Of a stretch of DNA of 5,043 nt, positions 1-4,827 are shown piece after piece. Position numbers and translations under genes: made by a program. The stretch covers positions 1-5,043 of the forward strand of contig CAMPIK010000239.1 of NCBI GenBank assembly GCA_946886325.1. The letters are read 5' to 3'. A model generated the notes under the pieces. The model was not told the origin of the DNA, searched no databases, and saw only the letters and a list, made by a program, of their open reading frames with translations. How positions within the stretch are numbered: the stretch's first letter is position 1; each line of letters starts with the position of its first letter. This DNA comes from an uncultured Shinella sp. GTDB taxonomy: Bacteria > Pseudomonadota > Alphaproteobacteria > Rhizobiales > Rhizobiaceae.

Positions 1-440
1 TGCTGGATATCCGGCTCGACGACCTTCGCCAGATTGCGCAGCGATTCCTGCCAGCCGAGATAGCAGGCCTCGGCGGGGATGAGGTCGGGCACGCCGGCCT
101 GCGTGATATGGACCTCGGTGCCGACCGACACCTTGGTCAGCGTCACCGTGACTTCCATTTCGCCGGGCAGGTTCGGATCCTCGAACGTGTCCGTATAACG
201 CACCTTCTCGCCCGGAACGAGTTCCAGGAACGTGCCACCGAAGGCGTGGCTGTGGCCGGTGGTGAAGTTGCGGAACGACATCCGGAACGCCCCGCCGACC
301 TTCGGTTCCATGTGATGCACGGTGCACAGGAAGCCGTTCGGCGGAAGCCACTTGGCAACCGCATCGGCCTCGATGAAGGCGCGGTAGACCTTGTCCGGGC
401 TGGTGGCGAAAACGCGGTGAAGACGAATGGTACTGGGCAT
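1..440 (-). CDS. SRPBCC/AHSA1-family protein, 3' end cut by the window edge
   Basis: The gene starts at ATG 440-438 and is open for 146 codons to the left edge, so the C-terminus is missing. An AAGGA ribosome binding site lies 8 bases before the ATG. The protein begins MPSTIRLHRVFATSPDKVYR, the usual first strand and first helix of the AHSA1-like SRPBCC fold (START-like hydrophobic cavity). AFIEADAVAKWLPP (21-34), a GGxF turn (49-52), the FLELVPGEKVRYTDTF strand pair (71-86), and a late helix GWQESLRNLAKVVEP (129-143) match the family. Members are usually about 140-160 residues, so probably only a few residues are lost. The family is soluble and cytoplasmic and binds small hydrophobic ligands; no substrate can be named. 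It lies 145 bp downstream of the antitoxin gene on the same strand, so it may have its own promoter. It differs clearly from the second SRPBCC protein in this window. The fold is well supported, the function is not. Confidence 0.88.
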   Translation of the reverse strand, partial: MPSTIRLHRVFATSPDKVYRAFIEADAVAKWLPPNGFLCTVHHMEPKVGGAFRMSFRNFTTGHSHAFGGTFLELVPGEKVRYTDTFEDPNLPGEMEVTVTLTKVSVGTEVHITQAGVPDLIPAEACYLGWQESLRNLAKVVEPDIQ

Positions 441-585
441 GATCTCAATCCTTTGGTTTGCTCTGTGGATGAGCCAAGGACGGGCGAGGGGATGCCGATC
501 CGACATCGGGATGGAAAATTCTTGAGACTGTTCAGACGACTGCCATCCAGCCGATCGCAATATCGGGTCCGATGGCGAACCGTCG
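441..585. other. Intergenic spacer between antitoxin and SRPBCC gene
   Basis: This 145-bp gap carries the ribosome binding site of the SRPBCC gene at its left end (AAGGA on the minus strand). A short imperfect dyad, CCGA/TCGG, occurs around 497-513. I found no convincing -35/-10 pair and no hairpin followed by a T-run, so transcript read-through from the antitoxin gene cannot be excluded. Confidence 0.4.
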
Positions 586-891
586 CTAAGCTACTTTTTC
601 TCTCTCCGCCGCCACACCCGCCGTCAGCCTGATCCCGAGCGCCTGCATCACTTTCATGATGGTTCCGAACTCCGGATTGCCCTGCCCACTCAACGCCTTG
701 TAGAGCGCGGCACGACTCATGCCCACGTCGCGGGCAAGCTGGCTCATGTTGCGCGCGCGGGCGATCGTACCAAGGCATTGCGCGATGAAGGCAGGGTCTT
801 CGGTCTCGAATGCTGCGGTCAGGTACTCCGAAATTGCCTCTTCGCTGTCGAGATATTCCGCGCTGTCATAAGGTGTCGTCGAGAGGGTCAT
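586..891 (-). CDS. Type II antitoxin, XRE-like helix-turn-helix (HigA-type addiction module antidote)
   Basis: This 101-residue protein is the antidote half of a toxin-antitoxin pair. It neutralises the toxin encoded just upstream and, by family precedent, represses the shared operon through its helix-turn-helix. Residues 1-30 (MTLSTTPYDSAEYLDSEEAI and on) form the acidic N-terminal part typical of the probable addiction module antidote family. Residues 40-90 form the DNA-binding domain: GTIARARNMSQLARDVGMSR, then AALYKALSGQGNPEF and a hydrophobic closing helix (TIMKVMQALGIRLTA). I chose ATG 891-889 because it gives the family-length protein and has AAGGA 8 bases upstream inside the toxin gene; a longer open frame reaches further upstream but only overlaps the toxin. 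The gene overlaps the toxin's 3' end by 26 bp, implying translational coupling. Length and order (toxin first) match HigBA-like modules. Confidence 0.92.
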   Translation of the reverse strand: MTLSTTPYDSAEYLDSEEAISEYLTAAFETEDPAFIAQCLGTIARARNMSQLARDVGMSRAALYKALSGQGNPEFGTIMKVMQALGIRLTAGVAAEREKVA

Positions 892-1192
892 TGTCTGCTT
901 CCTTCCATTCTCGTGCCAGCCGTCGTGCGATATCGATGTCCTTCTTCTGGGAGTTCTTTTCGCCGCCACACAGAAGAACGACAAGCACATTGCCACGTCG
1001 AACAAAGTAGACCCGATAGCCTGGGCCATAGTCGATCCTCAGTTCGCTGACGCCTTCCCCGACAGGGCGCACGTCACCGGCATTTCCCGACGCCAATCTG
1101 TCGATTCGTATGGTTATGCGCGCAATCGCGCGACGGTCCTTGAGACGCGTCATCCAACGATCGAACGTCTCCGTTTTCTCGATCCGGACCAT
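866..1192 (-). CDS. Type II toxin, RelE/ParE superfamily (HigB-type addiction module killer protein)
   Basis: This 108-residue basic protein is the toxin of the pair. Relatives of this killer-protein branch are RelE/HigB-fold ribonucleases that cut mRNA, usually on the ribosome; activity here is inferred. Visible family features in order are the N-terminal strand and helices (FDRWMTRLKDRRAIARITIR, 10-29), a conserved turn (DVRPVGEGVSELRIDYGPGY, 40-59), the core strand RVYFVRRGNVLVVLLCGG (60-77), and the closing helix with KKDIDIARRLAREW (83-96). Several Arg/Lys residues and the conserved tyrosine-rich GPGYRVYF segment are intact, so it is probably functional. It starts at ATG 1192-1190, directly beside a 30-bp palindrome, and overlaps the antitoxin gene by 26 bp. 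A GGAG lies 11 bases before the ATG, but the mapped promoter would start transcription near the ATG itself (see the operator entry). Confidence 0.93.
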   Translation of the reverse strand: MVRIEKTETFDRWMTRLKDRRAIARITIRIDRLASGNAGDVRPVGEGVSELRIDYGPGYRVYFVRRGNVLVVLLCGGEKNSQKKDIDIARRLAREWKEADNDPLDDTL

Positions 1193-1193
1193 A

Positions 1194-1223
1194 ACGGACT
1201 GTACTCCATAGAATACAGTCCGT
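1194..1223 (-). promoter_or_regulatory. Palindromic operator and promoter of the toxin-antitoxin operon
   Basis: Two perfect 10-bp arms, ACGGACTGTA (1194-1203) and TACAGTCCGT (1214-1223), flank a 10-bp partly symmetric spacer. The palindrome ends one base before the toxin start codon, where autoregulated type II modules normally bind antitoxin or the toxin-antitoxin complex. On the minus strand TTGACG (1226-1221) and TACAGT (1203-1198) are separated by exactly 17 bp and resemble -35 and -10 boxes; both overlap the palindrome. The -35 box also overlaps the stop codon (1225-1223) of the upstream membrane-protein gene. The symmetry is directly visible; binding by the antitoxin is inferred from family behaviour. 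Confidence 0.8.
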
Positions 1224-1441
1224 CAAATCCTTCGGCCTTCGCTTCTTTGGCTGAAATACGGCCGCACGAACATATAAACTCCCGTCGGAAAGAGCATGAA
1301 CAGCGGGCCGAGAACCAGCAGATAGACCCAGGATGCCGGTTCCTCGCCGCCGCTCATCGCCACCAGATTGGCGATGAAGCCCACCGTGAAGGCGACGCTC
1401 ATCCAGCGGTGAAATTGGCGAATCCATGCGGTCCAGTTCAT
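1223..1441 (-). CDS. Small two-helix membrane protein of unknown function
   Basis: This 72-residue protein begins MNWTAWIRQFHRWMSVAFTV. Two hydrophobic segments are clear: about 14-29 (MSVAFTVGFIANLVAM) and about 38-59 (SWVYLLVLGPLFMLFPTGVY), joined by a short acidic loop GGEEP, with a basic tail (FVRPYFSQRSEGRRI). It should sit in the inner membrane as a hairpin. I chose ATG 1441-1439 over an in-frame start 14 codons upstream because a near-perfect AGGAGG lies 8 bases before it. The RQFHRW segment before the first helix resembles the R-x-x-H-R-W stretch of PepSY-associated membrane helices, but the protein is far too short for that family, so this is only a resemblance. It is 90 bp downstream of the SRPBCC gene on the same strand and is likely in the arsR operon. 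Its stop codon overlaps the toxin operator. Function is not recognised. Confidence 0.8.
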   Translation of the reverse strand: MNWTAWIRQFHRWMSVAFTVGFIANLVAMSGGEEPASWVYLLVLGPLFMLFPTGVYMFVRPYFSQRSEGRRI

Positions 1442-1531
1442 TGCGTTTTCCTCCTGATTGGCAGCTCCGGCGGGGCCGCGCACCGTTGTTTTTCGGTTCG
1501 TGTGTCCATCGAGGGGTCAGCGTCGCCGGCT

Positions 1532-1951
1532 TCAGTCGAGCCCTGCCACCAGCGTTTCCAGCTTCTCCAAGAACTGCTGCCAGCCCAGTTTTGCGCCGCC
1601 ATAGGCCTGTTTCTGTTCCGGCCGGAAGCCGGATTGTTCGACGCGCAGGTGCGTTCCGGCTGCGGTCGGCGTCAGCGTGAAGGTCACGACGCTTCTGAGG
1701 TCGAAGGCCGCGTCGTCGTGGGTGAAATTCCAGGAATAGGAGAGCGTCCGGTGGGGCTCGATATCCAGCACCTCGCAGTCCAGCACGCCGCCCCATTCGC
1801 CTGTCAGGTTGAAGCGGTGTCCGATGTCCGGCCGGAAGTCGTTCTTCATCAGCCATTCGGCGATCAGGTGGGGTTCGGTCAGCGCGCGCCAGATCTTTTC
1901 CGGCGGATGCGCGATGTCGCGTTCGATGACGACGGTGCGGATATCGGTCAT
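1532..1951 (-). CDS. SRPBCC/AHSA1-family protein in ArsR operon
   Basis: A complete 139-residue SRPBCC protein. It starts with the first strand RTVVIERDIAHPPEKIWRAL (5-24), followed by EPHLIAEWLMKNDFRPDIGH (26-45), a GEWGGVLDCEVLDIEPHRTL strand pair (51-70), the SYSWNF strand (71-76), the VVTFTLTPTAAGTHLRVEQS hairpin (88-107), and the long C-terminal helix GWQQFLEKLETLVAGL (123-138). This is the whole AHSA1-like fold with the expected length. Its ATG overlaps the stop of the ArsR gene by four bases (ATGA), so the two are translationally coupled. ArsR-SRPBCC pairs of this kind are common in rhizobia and other bacteria; the usual idea is that ArsR controls the SRPBCC protein, which binds a hydrophobic small molecule. 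The ligand is unknown, and Hsp90 co-chaperone activity should not be assumed from the AHSA1 name. Confidence 0.93.
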   Translation of the reverse strand: MTDIRTVVIERDIAHPPEKIWRALTEPHLIAEWLMKNDFRPDIGHRFNLTGEWGGVLDCEVLDIEPHRTLSYSWNFTHDDAAFDLRSVVTFTLTPTAAGTHLRVEQSGFRPEQKQAYGGAKLGWQQFLEKLETLVAGLD

Positions 1952-2271
1952 TGGTCCATCCTTGTGAGAAGGTCTTCGAGGGCGTCGAGCCGGTCTTGCC
2001 AGAATCCGGCCATCTGCCGGGTCCAGTCGGCAAGCGGGGCAAGCACGCTCGGCTCGGCGCTGTAATGCGTCTGGCGGCCGTGGTGGCGGTCGCGCACGAG
2101 GCCCGCCTCCTTCAGCACCTTGAGATGTTTGGAGACCGCCGGCTGCGAGATGCCGGCCTGCGCCGTCAGCGCGCCGACTGTCTGGTCGCCGTCGCGGCAG
2201 AGCCGCTCGAAGAGCGCGCGCCGCGTCGGATCGGCAAGTGTGCGGAACAGGGTGTCGTGATCAGGTGTCAT
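1948..2271 (-). CDS. ArsR/SmtB-family winged-helix transcriptional repressor
   Basis: This 107-residue protein is an ArsR-type dimeric repressor, likely of its own operon. It begins MTPDHDTLFRTLADPTRRAL (1-20), the standard first helix with DPTRR. The helix-turn-helix follows: TVGALTAQAG ISQPAVSKHL (31-50) with recognition helix SQPAVSKHLKVLKEAGLV. The wing is RDRHHGRQTHYSAEP (60-74), then the C-terminal dimerisation helix WTRQMAGFWQDRLDALEDLL (83-102). The metal-binding ELCVC motif of true ArsR/SmtB sensors is absent; the only cysteine is Cys25, so metal sensing is unlikely. I prefer ATG 2271-2269; an in-frame TTG at 2280-2278 would add three residues and sits closer to GGCGAG, so it is a real alternative. 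The gene overlaps the SRPBCC gene by 4 bp and is preceded by a large palindrome over its promoter, implying autoregulation. Confidence 0.94.
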   Translation of the reverse strand: MTPDHDTLFRTLADPTRRALFERLCRDGDQTVGALTAQAGISQPAVSKHLKVLKEAGLVRDRHHGRQTHYSAEPSVLAPLADWTRQMAGFWQDRLDALEDLLTRMDQ

Positions 2272-2279
2272 CGAAATCA

Positions 2280-2321
2280 ATAACTCGCCAGCTATGAGTT
2301 AATCCATAGCTGGCGAGTTAT
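2280..2321 (-). promoter_or_regulatory. 42-bp palindromic operator over the arsR promoter
   Basis: Perfect 17-bp arms ATAACTCGCCAGCTATG (2280-2296) and CATAGCTGGCGAGTTAT (2305-2321) flank an 8-bp spacer. The hexamer TAACTC, or its complement GAGTTA, appears three times (2281, 2296, 2315), so the site could hold more than one ArsR dimer. On the minus strand TTGACT (2332-2327) and TATGGA (2308-2303) form a weak -35/-10 pair with 18-bp spacing, placing the -10 in the middle of the palindrome. This is where an autorepressor would act. As RNA it could also fold into a 17-bp stem, but it lies mostly upstream of the predicted start site. The repeat is directly visible; its ArsR role is inferred. Confidence 0.85.
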
Positions 2322-2370
2322 GGATGAGTCAAGAGGCCTTGCGTGGCGGCGGATGGGTCGAATTTGGCAA

Positions 2371-2408
2371 TTGACATTCCGCCTCACGGCAGTACTGCAA
2401 CGTTGCAG
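2371..2408 (+). promoter_or_regulatory. Beta-glucosidase promoter with LacI-type operator
   Basis: A consensus -35 box TTGACA stands at 2371-2376. About 17 bp further on, where the -10 box should be, lies a perfect 14-bp palindrome with a central CG, CTGCAACGTTGCAG (2395-2408). Even-length palindromes with central CG and half-site TGCAAC are typical of LacI/GalR-family operators. The -10 itself is poor (TACTGC or ACTGCA near 2393-2399). A LacI-type repressor bound here would block RNA polymerase, giving sugar-induced expression of the glucosidase. No LacI gene lies in the window. A small GC hairpin, GCCCGC/GCGGGC (2427-2432 and 2443-2448), lies in the predicted leader. Confidence 0.65.
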
Positions 2409-2469
2409 CAAAGGAACCGACAATCGGCCCGCTTTGGAACCGGCGGGCGCAAGAGACCGGAAGACCGAT

Positions 2470-3855
2470 ATGACCGATCCCAAAGCCCTCGCAGACCGTT
2501 TCCCCGGCGATTTCACCTTCGGCGTTGCAACGGCCGCCTTCCAGATCGAGGGCGCGTCGAAGGCGGATGGCCGCAAGCCGTCCATCTGGGATGCGTTTTC
2601 CAACATGCCGGGCCGGGTCTTCGGTCGCCACAACGGCGATATCGCCTGCGACCACTATAACCGCCTCGACTCGGACCTCGATCTCATCAAGTCGCTCGGC
2701 GTCTCGGCCTATCGCTTCTCCATCGCCTGGCCGCGTGTCATTCCGGATGGTACCGGGCCGGTCAACGAGAAGGGCCTCGATTTCTACGACCGCCTCGTCG
2801 ACGGGCTGAAGGCGCGCGGCATCAAGGCCTTTGCCACGCTTTACCACTGGGACCTGCCGCTGATGCTCGCCGGCGACGGGGGCTGGACGTCACGCAGCAC
2901 CGCCTATGCCTTCCAGCGCTACGCCAAGACGGTGATCGCGCGGCTCGGGGATCGGCTGGATGCGGTCGCTACCTTCAACGAGCCCTGGTGCTCGGTCTGG
3001 CTCAGCCATCTCTACGGCATCCATGCGCCGGGCGAACGCAACATGGATGCGGCGCTGCACGCGCTGCATTTCACCAATCTCGCCCATGGCCTCGGCGTCT
3101 CGGCAATCCGCTCCGAGCGGCCGAAGCTACCGGTCGGCCTTGTGCTCAATGCGCACCAGGTCTATCCGGGGTCGGAGCGCAAGCCGGATATTGCTGCCGC
3201 CGATCGCGCCTTCGATTTCCACAACGGCGTGTTCTTCGGCCCGGTCTTCAAGGGCGAATATCCGGAAGGCTTCATGAGCGCGCTCGGCGACCGCATGCCG
3301 GCGATCGAGCCCGGCGACATGGAAACGATCAGCCAGAAACTCGACTGGTGGGGCCTCAACTACTACACCCCGATGCGCGTCAATGCCGACCATACGCGCC
3401 ACCCGGACTATCCGGCGACAGTGCCGGCCCCGCCCGCCGTCGACACCAAGACGGACATCGGCTGGGAAGTCTTTCCGGCGGCGCTCGGCGATCTCGTCCG
3501 CAAGCTCAACGCCACCTACACGCTGCCCGACTGCTACATCACCGAGAACGGCGCCTGCTACAATATGGGTCCCGACGAGGACGGTTCGGTTGATGACCAG
3601 CCGCGGCTCGACTATGTCGCAGGCCATCTCGGCGTGACGGCGGACCTGATCAACGAGGGCTTCCCGATGCGCGGCTATTTCGCCTGGAGCCTGATGGACA
3701 ATTTCGAGTGGGCGGAAGGCTACAACATGCGCTTCGGCATCGTCCATGTCGACTACGAGACGCAGGTGCGCACGGTCAAGAAGAGCGGCCACTGGTATCG
3801 CGAGATCGCCAGCCAGTTCCCCAAGGGCAACCACACGCGCGACGAGGCGGCTTGA
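2470..3855 (+). CDS. bglA: GH1 beta-glucosidase (Agrobacterium Abg type)
   Basis: This 461-residue enzyme is a retaining glycoside hydrolase of family GH1 that splits beta-glucosides such as cellobiose and plant aryl-glucosides, releasing glucose. It has no signal peptide and so acts in the cytoplasm on imported sugars. The acid/base Glu171 is in TFNEP (168-172) and the nucleophile Glu359 in ITENG (357-361). Glucose-binding residues expected from the family are present: Gln25 (AAFQIEG), His126 and Trp127 (YHWDLP), Asn170, Asn297-Tyr298 (GLNYYT), and Trp406, Glu413, Trp414 (FAWSLMDNFEW). The GH1 N-terminal signature FxFGVATAAFQIEG is at 15-28. Start ATG 2470 is chosen because homologues recalled from Agrobacterium begin MTDP at this point and GGAAG lies 6 bases upstream; the in-frame extension to 2320 has no family likeness. 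Length equals the family norm. It is transcribed away from arsR and probably under LacI-type control. Confidence 0.97.
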   Translation: MTDPKALADRFPGDFTFGVATAAFQIEGASKADGRKPSIWDAFSNMPGRVFGRHNGDIACDHYNRLDSDLDLIKSLGVSAYRFSIAWPRVIPDGTGPVNEKGLDFYDRLVDGLKARGIKAFATLYHWDLPLMLAGDGGWTSRSTAYAFQRYAKTVIARLGDRLDAVATFNEPWCSVWLSHLYGIHAPGERNMDAALHALHFTNLAHGLGVSAIRSERPKLPVGLVLNAHQVYPGSERKPDIAAADRAFDFHNGVFFGPVFKGEYPEGFMSALGDRMPAIEPGDMETISQKLDWWGLNYYTPMRVNADHTRHPDYPATVPAPPAVDTKTDIGWEVFPAALGDLVRKLNATYTLPDCYITENGACYNMGPDEDGSVDDQPRLDYVAGHLGVTADLINEGFPMRGYFAWSLMDNFEWAEGYNMRFGIVHVDYETQVRTVKKSGHWYREIASQFPKGNHTRDEAA

Positions 3856-4294
3856 GCGGGAACGGGGCGGCGATTCGCACCGTTTGACGCGCCGCGCACC
3901 GTCAACTCCGCTGCGCAGCGTGCCTCCGCGCCGATCCGACGCCAGGAATTTGGTCAACCAATGTTGCGGCCGGCGGCCAAGTTGTAACGCAATGTTGCGG
4001 AAGATTGCCGGCTGATCAGGCTGGCTCGGTGCATCGATGGCGATGTCTTGCATTGGCTTGCACGATCCTTCCTCCATCCGGACGTATTCTCGTTTTATTT
4101 TTCCTCATTCACGACAATGGCTGCGCCCAAGGCAATTTTCTTCTGCCCGCCGTGCTTCCGATTCAATTGTTTCCGGAGTACCAGCCAAATCCTGAGGGAT
4201 GAAAAGTCGTCTTGTCGCCGTCTCCGTCCTGCGGCGAACTGAGCCTTGCGCGTGTCGGATCGACGCCCGCAAACAGCAAAGAGACGAGGACAAA
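3856..4294. other. 439-bp stretch without a convincing gene
   Basis: Short open frames here lack family features and most lack ribosome binding sites. Just after the glucosidase stop there are several small dyads: GCGGCG/CGCCGC (3867-3872 and 3890-3895), TTGACG/CGTCAA (3884-3889 and 3900-3905) and a 12-bp palindrome CGCTGCGCAGCG (3909-3920). None is followed by a T-run, so no clear intrinsic terminator for the glucosidase is seen. An 11-bp direct repeat is at 3959 and 3990. From about 4085 to 4150 the sequence is noticeably more AT-rich (TTTTATTTTTCC), and it may hold the promoter of the small downstream gene, but no good -35/-10 pair stands out. Confidence 0.5.
3959..4000 (+). repeat. Pair of 11-bp direct repeats, 31 bp apart
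   Basis: CAATGTTGCGG occurs at 3959-3969 and again at 3990-4000. The start-to-start distance of 31 bp is close to three helical turns, so both copies would face the same side of the DNA, as with tandem activator sites. They lie about 295 bp before the small coiled-coil gene. Chance repetition cannot be excluded for a pair this short. Confidence 0.5.
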
Positions 4295-4636
4295 ATGGTC
4301 AGTTCCATTTCGAGTTCATCCCTGTCCTACCTCACGAGCATCACCTCCTCCACCAGCACGTCAGGTTCGTCCAGTGCGGAGAAGGCACAGCTCGAGGCCC
4401 AGATCGCCGCCAAGGAAACGGAGCTGGAAGGCGCCGGGACCGAGGACACCACCGAGATCGAGCAGGCGATAGCCGCGCTGAAGGCGCAGCTTGCCGCGCT
4501 CGAGGCCGAGGCTTCGTCCTCGGCCCTGCTCGGCGGAGAGAGCGAGACGGCGTCGTTCTCCGGCGAGAGTGCCAAGATCGGAACGGGCAATTTCGACGAG
4601 GACTCCCCGTTCGGCGAACGCACGATGTGGGTGTGA
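4295..4636 (+). CDS. Small Ser-rich coiled-coil protein, FlxA-like
   Basis: This 113-residue acidic protein has three zones. Residues 1-28 are rich in Ser and Thr (MVSSISSSSLSYLTSITSST). Residues 28-73 form a helical hairpin: AEKAQLEAQIAAKETELEGA, a short turn GTEDTT, then EIEQAIAALKAQLAALEAEA, with heptad spacing of Leu/Ile/Ala. Residues 74-113 are a Gly/Ser/Glu-rich, probably disordered tail ending FGERTMWV. The Ser-rich start plus two helices split by a short acidic turn resembles FlxA-like proteins (E. coli FlxA is under flagellar control), but sequence identity cannot be judged here and no flagellar gene is nearby. ATG 4295 is chosen for GAGG five bases upstream; an in-frame ATG at 4199 would add 32 unrelated residues with a poorly spaced site. 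No signal peptide or membrane helix is seen. The gene is likely real and monocistronic; the function is unknown. Confidence 0.75.
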   Translation: MVSSISSSSLSYLTSITSSTSTSGSSSAEKAQLEAQIAAKETELEGAGTEDTTEIEQAIAALKAQLAALEAEASSSALLGGESETASFSGESAKIGTGNFDEDSPFGERTMWV

Positions 4637-4705
4637 CAGGCGGGATCGGCCAGGCGTATCGGTTCGGTCGATCCTCGCAAAAGGATGGCACGTCGCCTGT
4701 CTGGC

Positions 4706-4738
4706 ACCGGCGCCATGCGCCGGTCGGGCATGATGCCC
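4706..4738 (+). repeat. Two adjacent perfect hairpins
   Basis: ACCGGCGC (4706-4713) pairs with GCGCCGGT (4717-4724) around CAT, and GGGCA (4726-4730) pairs with TGCCC (4734-4738) around TGA. They are one base apart, and with the stem at 4750 they make a three-hairpin array. They could protect the 3' end of the upstream mRNA or be part of a small RNA; both ideas are inference. Confidence 0.55.
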
Positions 4739-4749
4739 CGTCATCGCGG

Positions 4750-4783
4750 ACGCCGGCGGGAGCAATCTCGCCGGCGTTCTTCC
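4750..4783 (+). terminator. Probable intrinsic terminator downstream of the small coiled-coil gene
   Basis: ACGCCGGCGGG (4750-4760) pairs with CTCGCCGGCGT (4767-4777) over 11 base pairs including one G-T, around a six-base loop AGCAAT. The 3' side continues TCTTCC, a weak pyrimidine tail with only four T residues in the first seven bases. It lies 114 bp after the stop codon of the small protein gene and 51 bp before the next ORF. Stem strength favours a terminator; the short T-run limits confidence. Confidence 0.6.
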
Positions 4784-4802
4784 GCCTCGCTTCGCCACCG
4801 CC

Positions 4803-4808
4803 TATAGT
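4803..4808 (+). promoter_or_regulatory. Possible -10 box before the aconitase X leader ORF
   Basis: TATAGT matches the TATAAT consensus at five of six positions. It is just downstream of the putative terminator and would start transcription near 4815, about 13 bases before the short ORF and beside its AAGGAG site. The region 17 bp upstream (TTCCGC) is a poor -35 box, so an activator might be required or the box may be fortuitous. Confidence 0.35.
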
Positions 4809-4827
4809 GCCGGCGAAGGAGACACAA

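Larger units (their letters stand above)
4637..4827. other. Structured spacer between small protein gene and aconitase X leader
   Basis: This 191-bp gap holds no gene but an unusual density of inverted repeats: ATCCT/AGGAT (4671-4686), ACCGGCGC/GCGCCGGT with a 3-base loop (4706-4724), GGGCA/TGCCC with a 3-base loop (4726-4738), and the long stem at 4750-4777. A -10-like TATAGT lies at 4803-4808, about 20 bp before the next start codon, but I see no matching -35 box. Confidence 0.55.

Noticed and set aside
143..778. 211-codon minus-strand frame across the SRPBCC and antitoxin genes
   Set aside because: It lies in another frame over two recognisable genes and has Arg/Ser/Pro-rich out-of-frame composition.
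1948..2271. Arsenic or metal-sensing role for the ArsR protein
   Set aside because: The metal-binding cysteine motif is missing and no metal-resistance genes are nearby.
2320..2469. In-frame 50-codon N-terminal extension of the beta-glucosidase
   Set aside because: It runs through the promoter and the LacI-type palindrome, shows no GH1 likeness, and Abg-type enzymes begin MTDP at 2470, where a ribosome binding site is present.
3867..3920. Dyads after the glucosidase stop codon as an intrinsic terminator
   Set aside because: Stems are short (6 bp with long loops, or a loopless palindrome) and no T-run follows.
3127..4077. Long open frame of 316 codons on the minus strand opposite the glucosidase
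   Set aside because: It is antisense to a certain GH1 gene, is low in family-like features, and is explained by high GC at third codon positions of the real gene.
4005..4202. 65-codon plus-strand frame with a hydrophobic middle in the gene-free stretch
   Set aside because: No ATG with a ribosome binding site starts it, and composition follows the local AT-rich patch; nothing supports translation.
4199..4294. In-frame extension of the small coiled-coil protein to an upstream ATG
   Set aside because: The ATG at 4199 has its purine-rich stretch too close, and the added 32 residues are basic and unlike the rest; ATG 4295 has a well-spaced GAGG.
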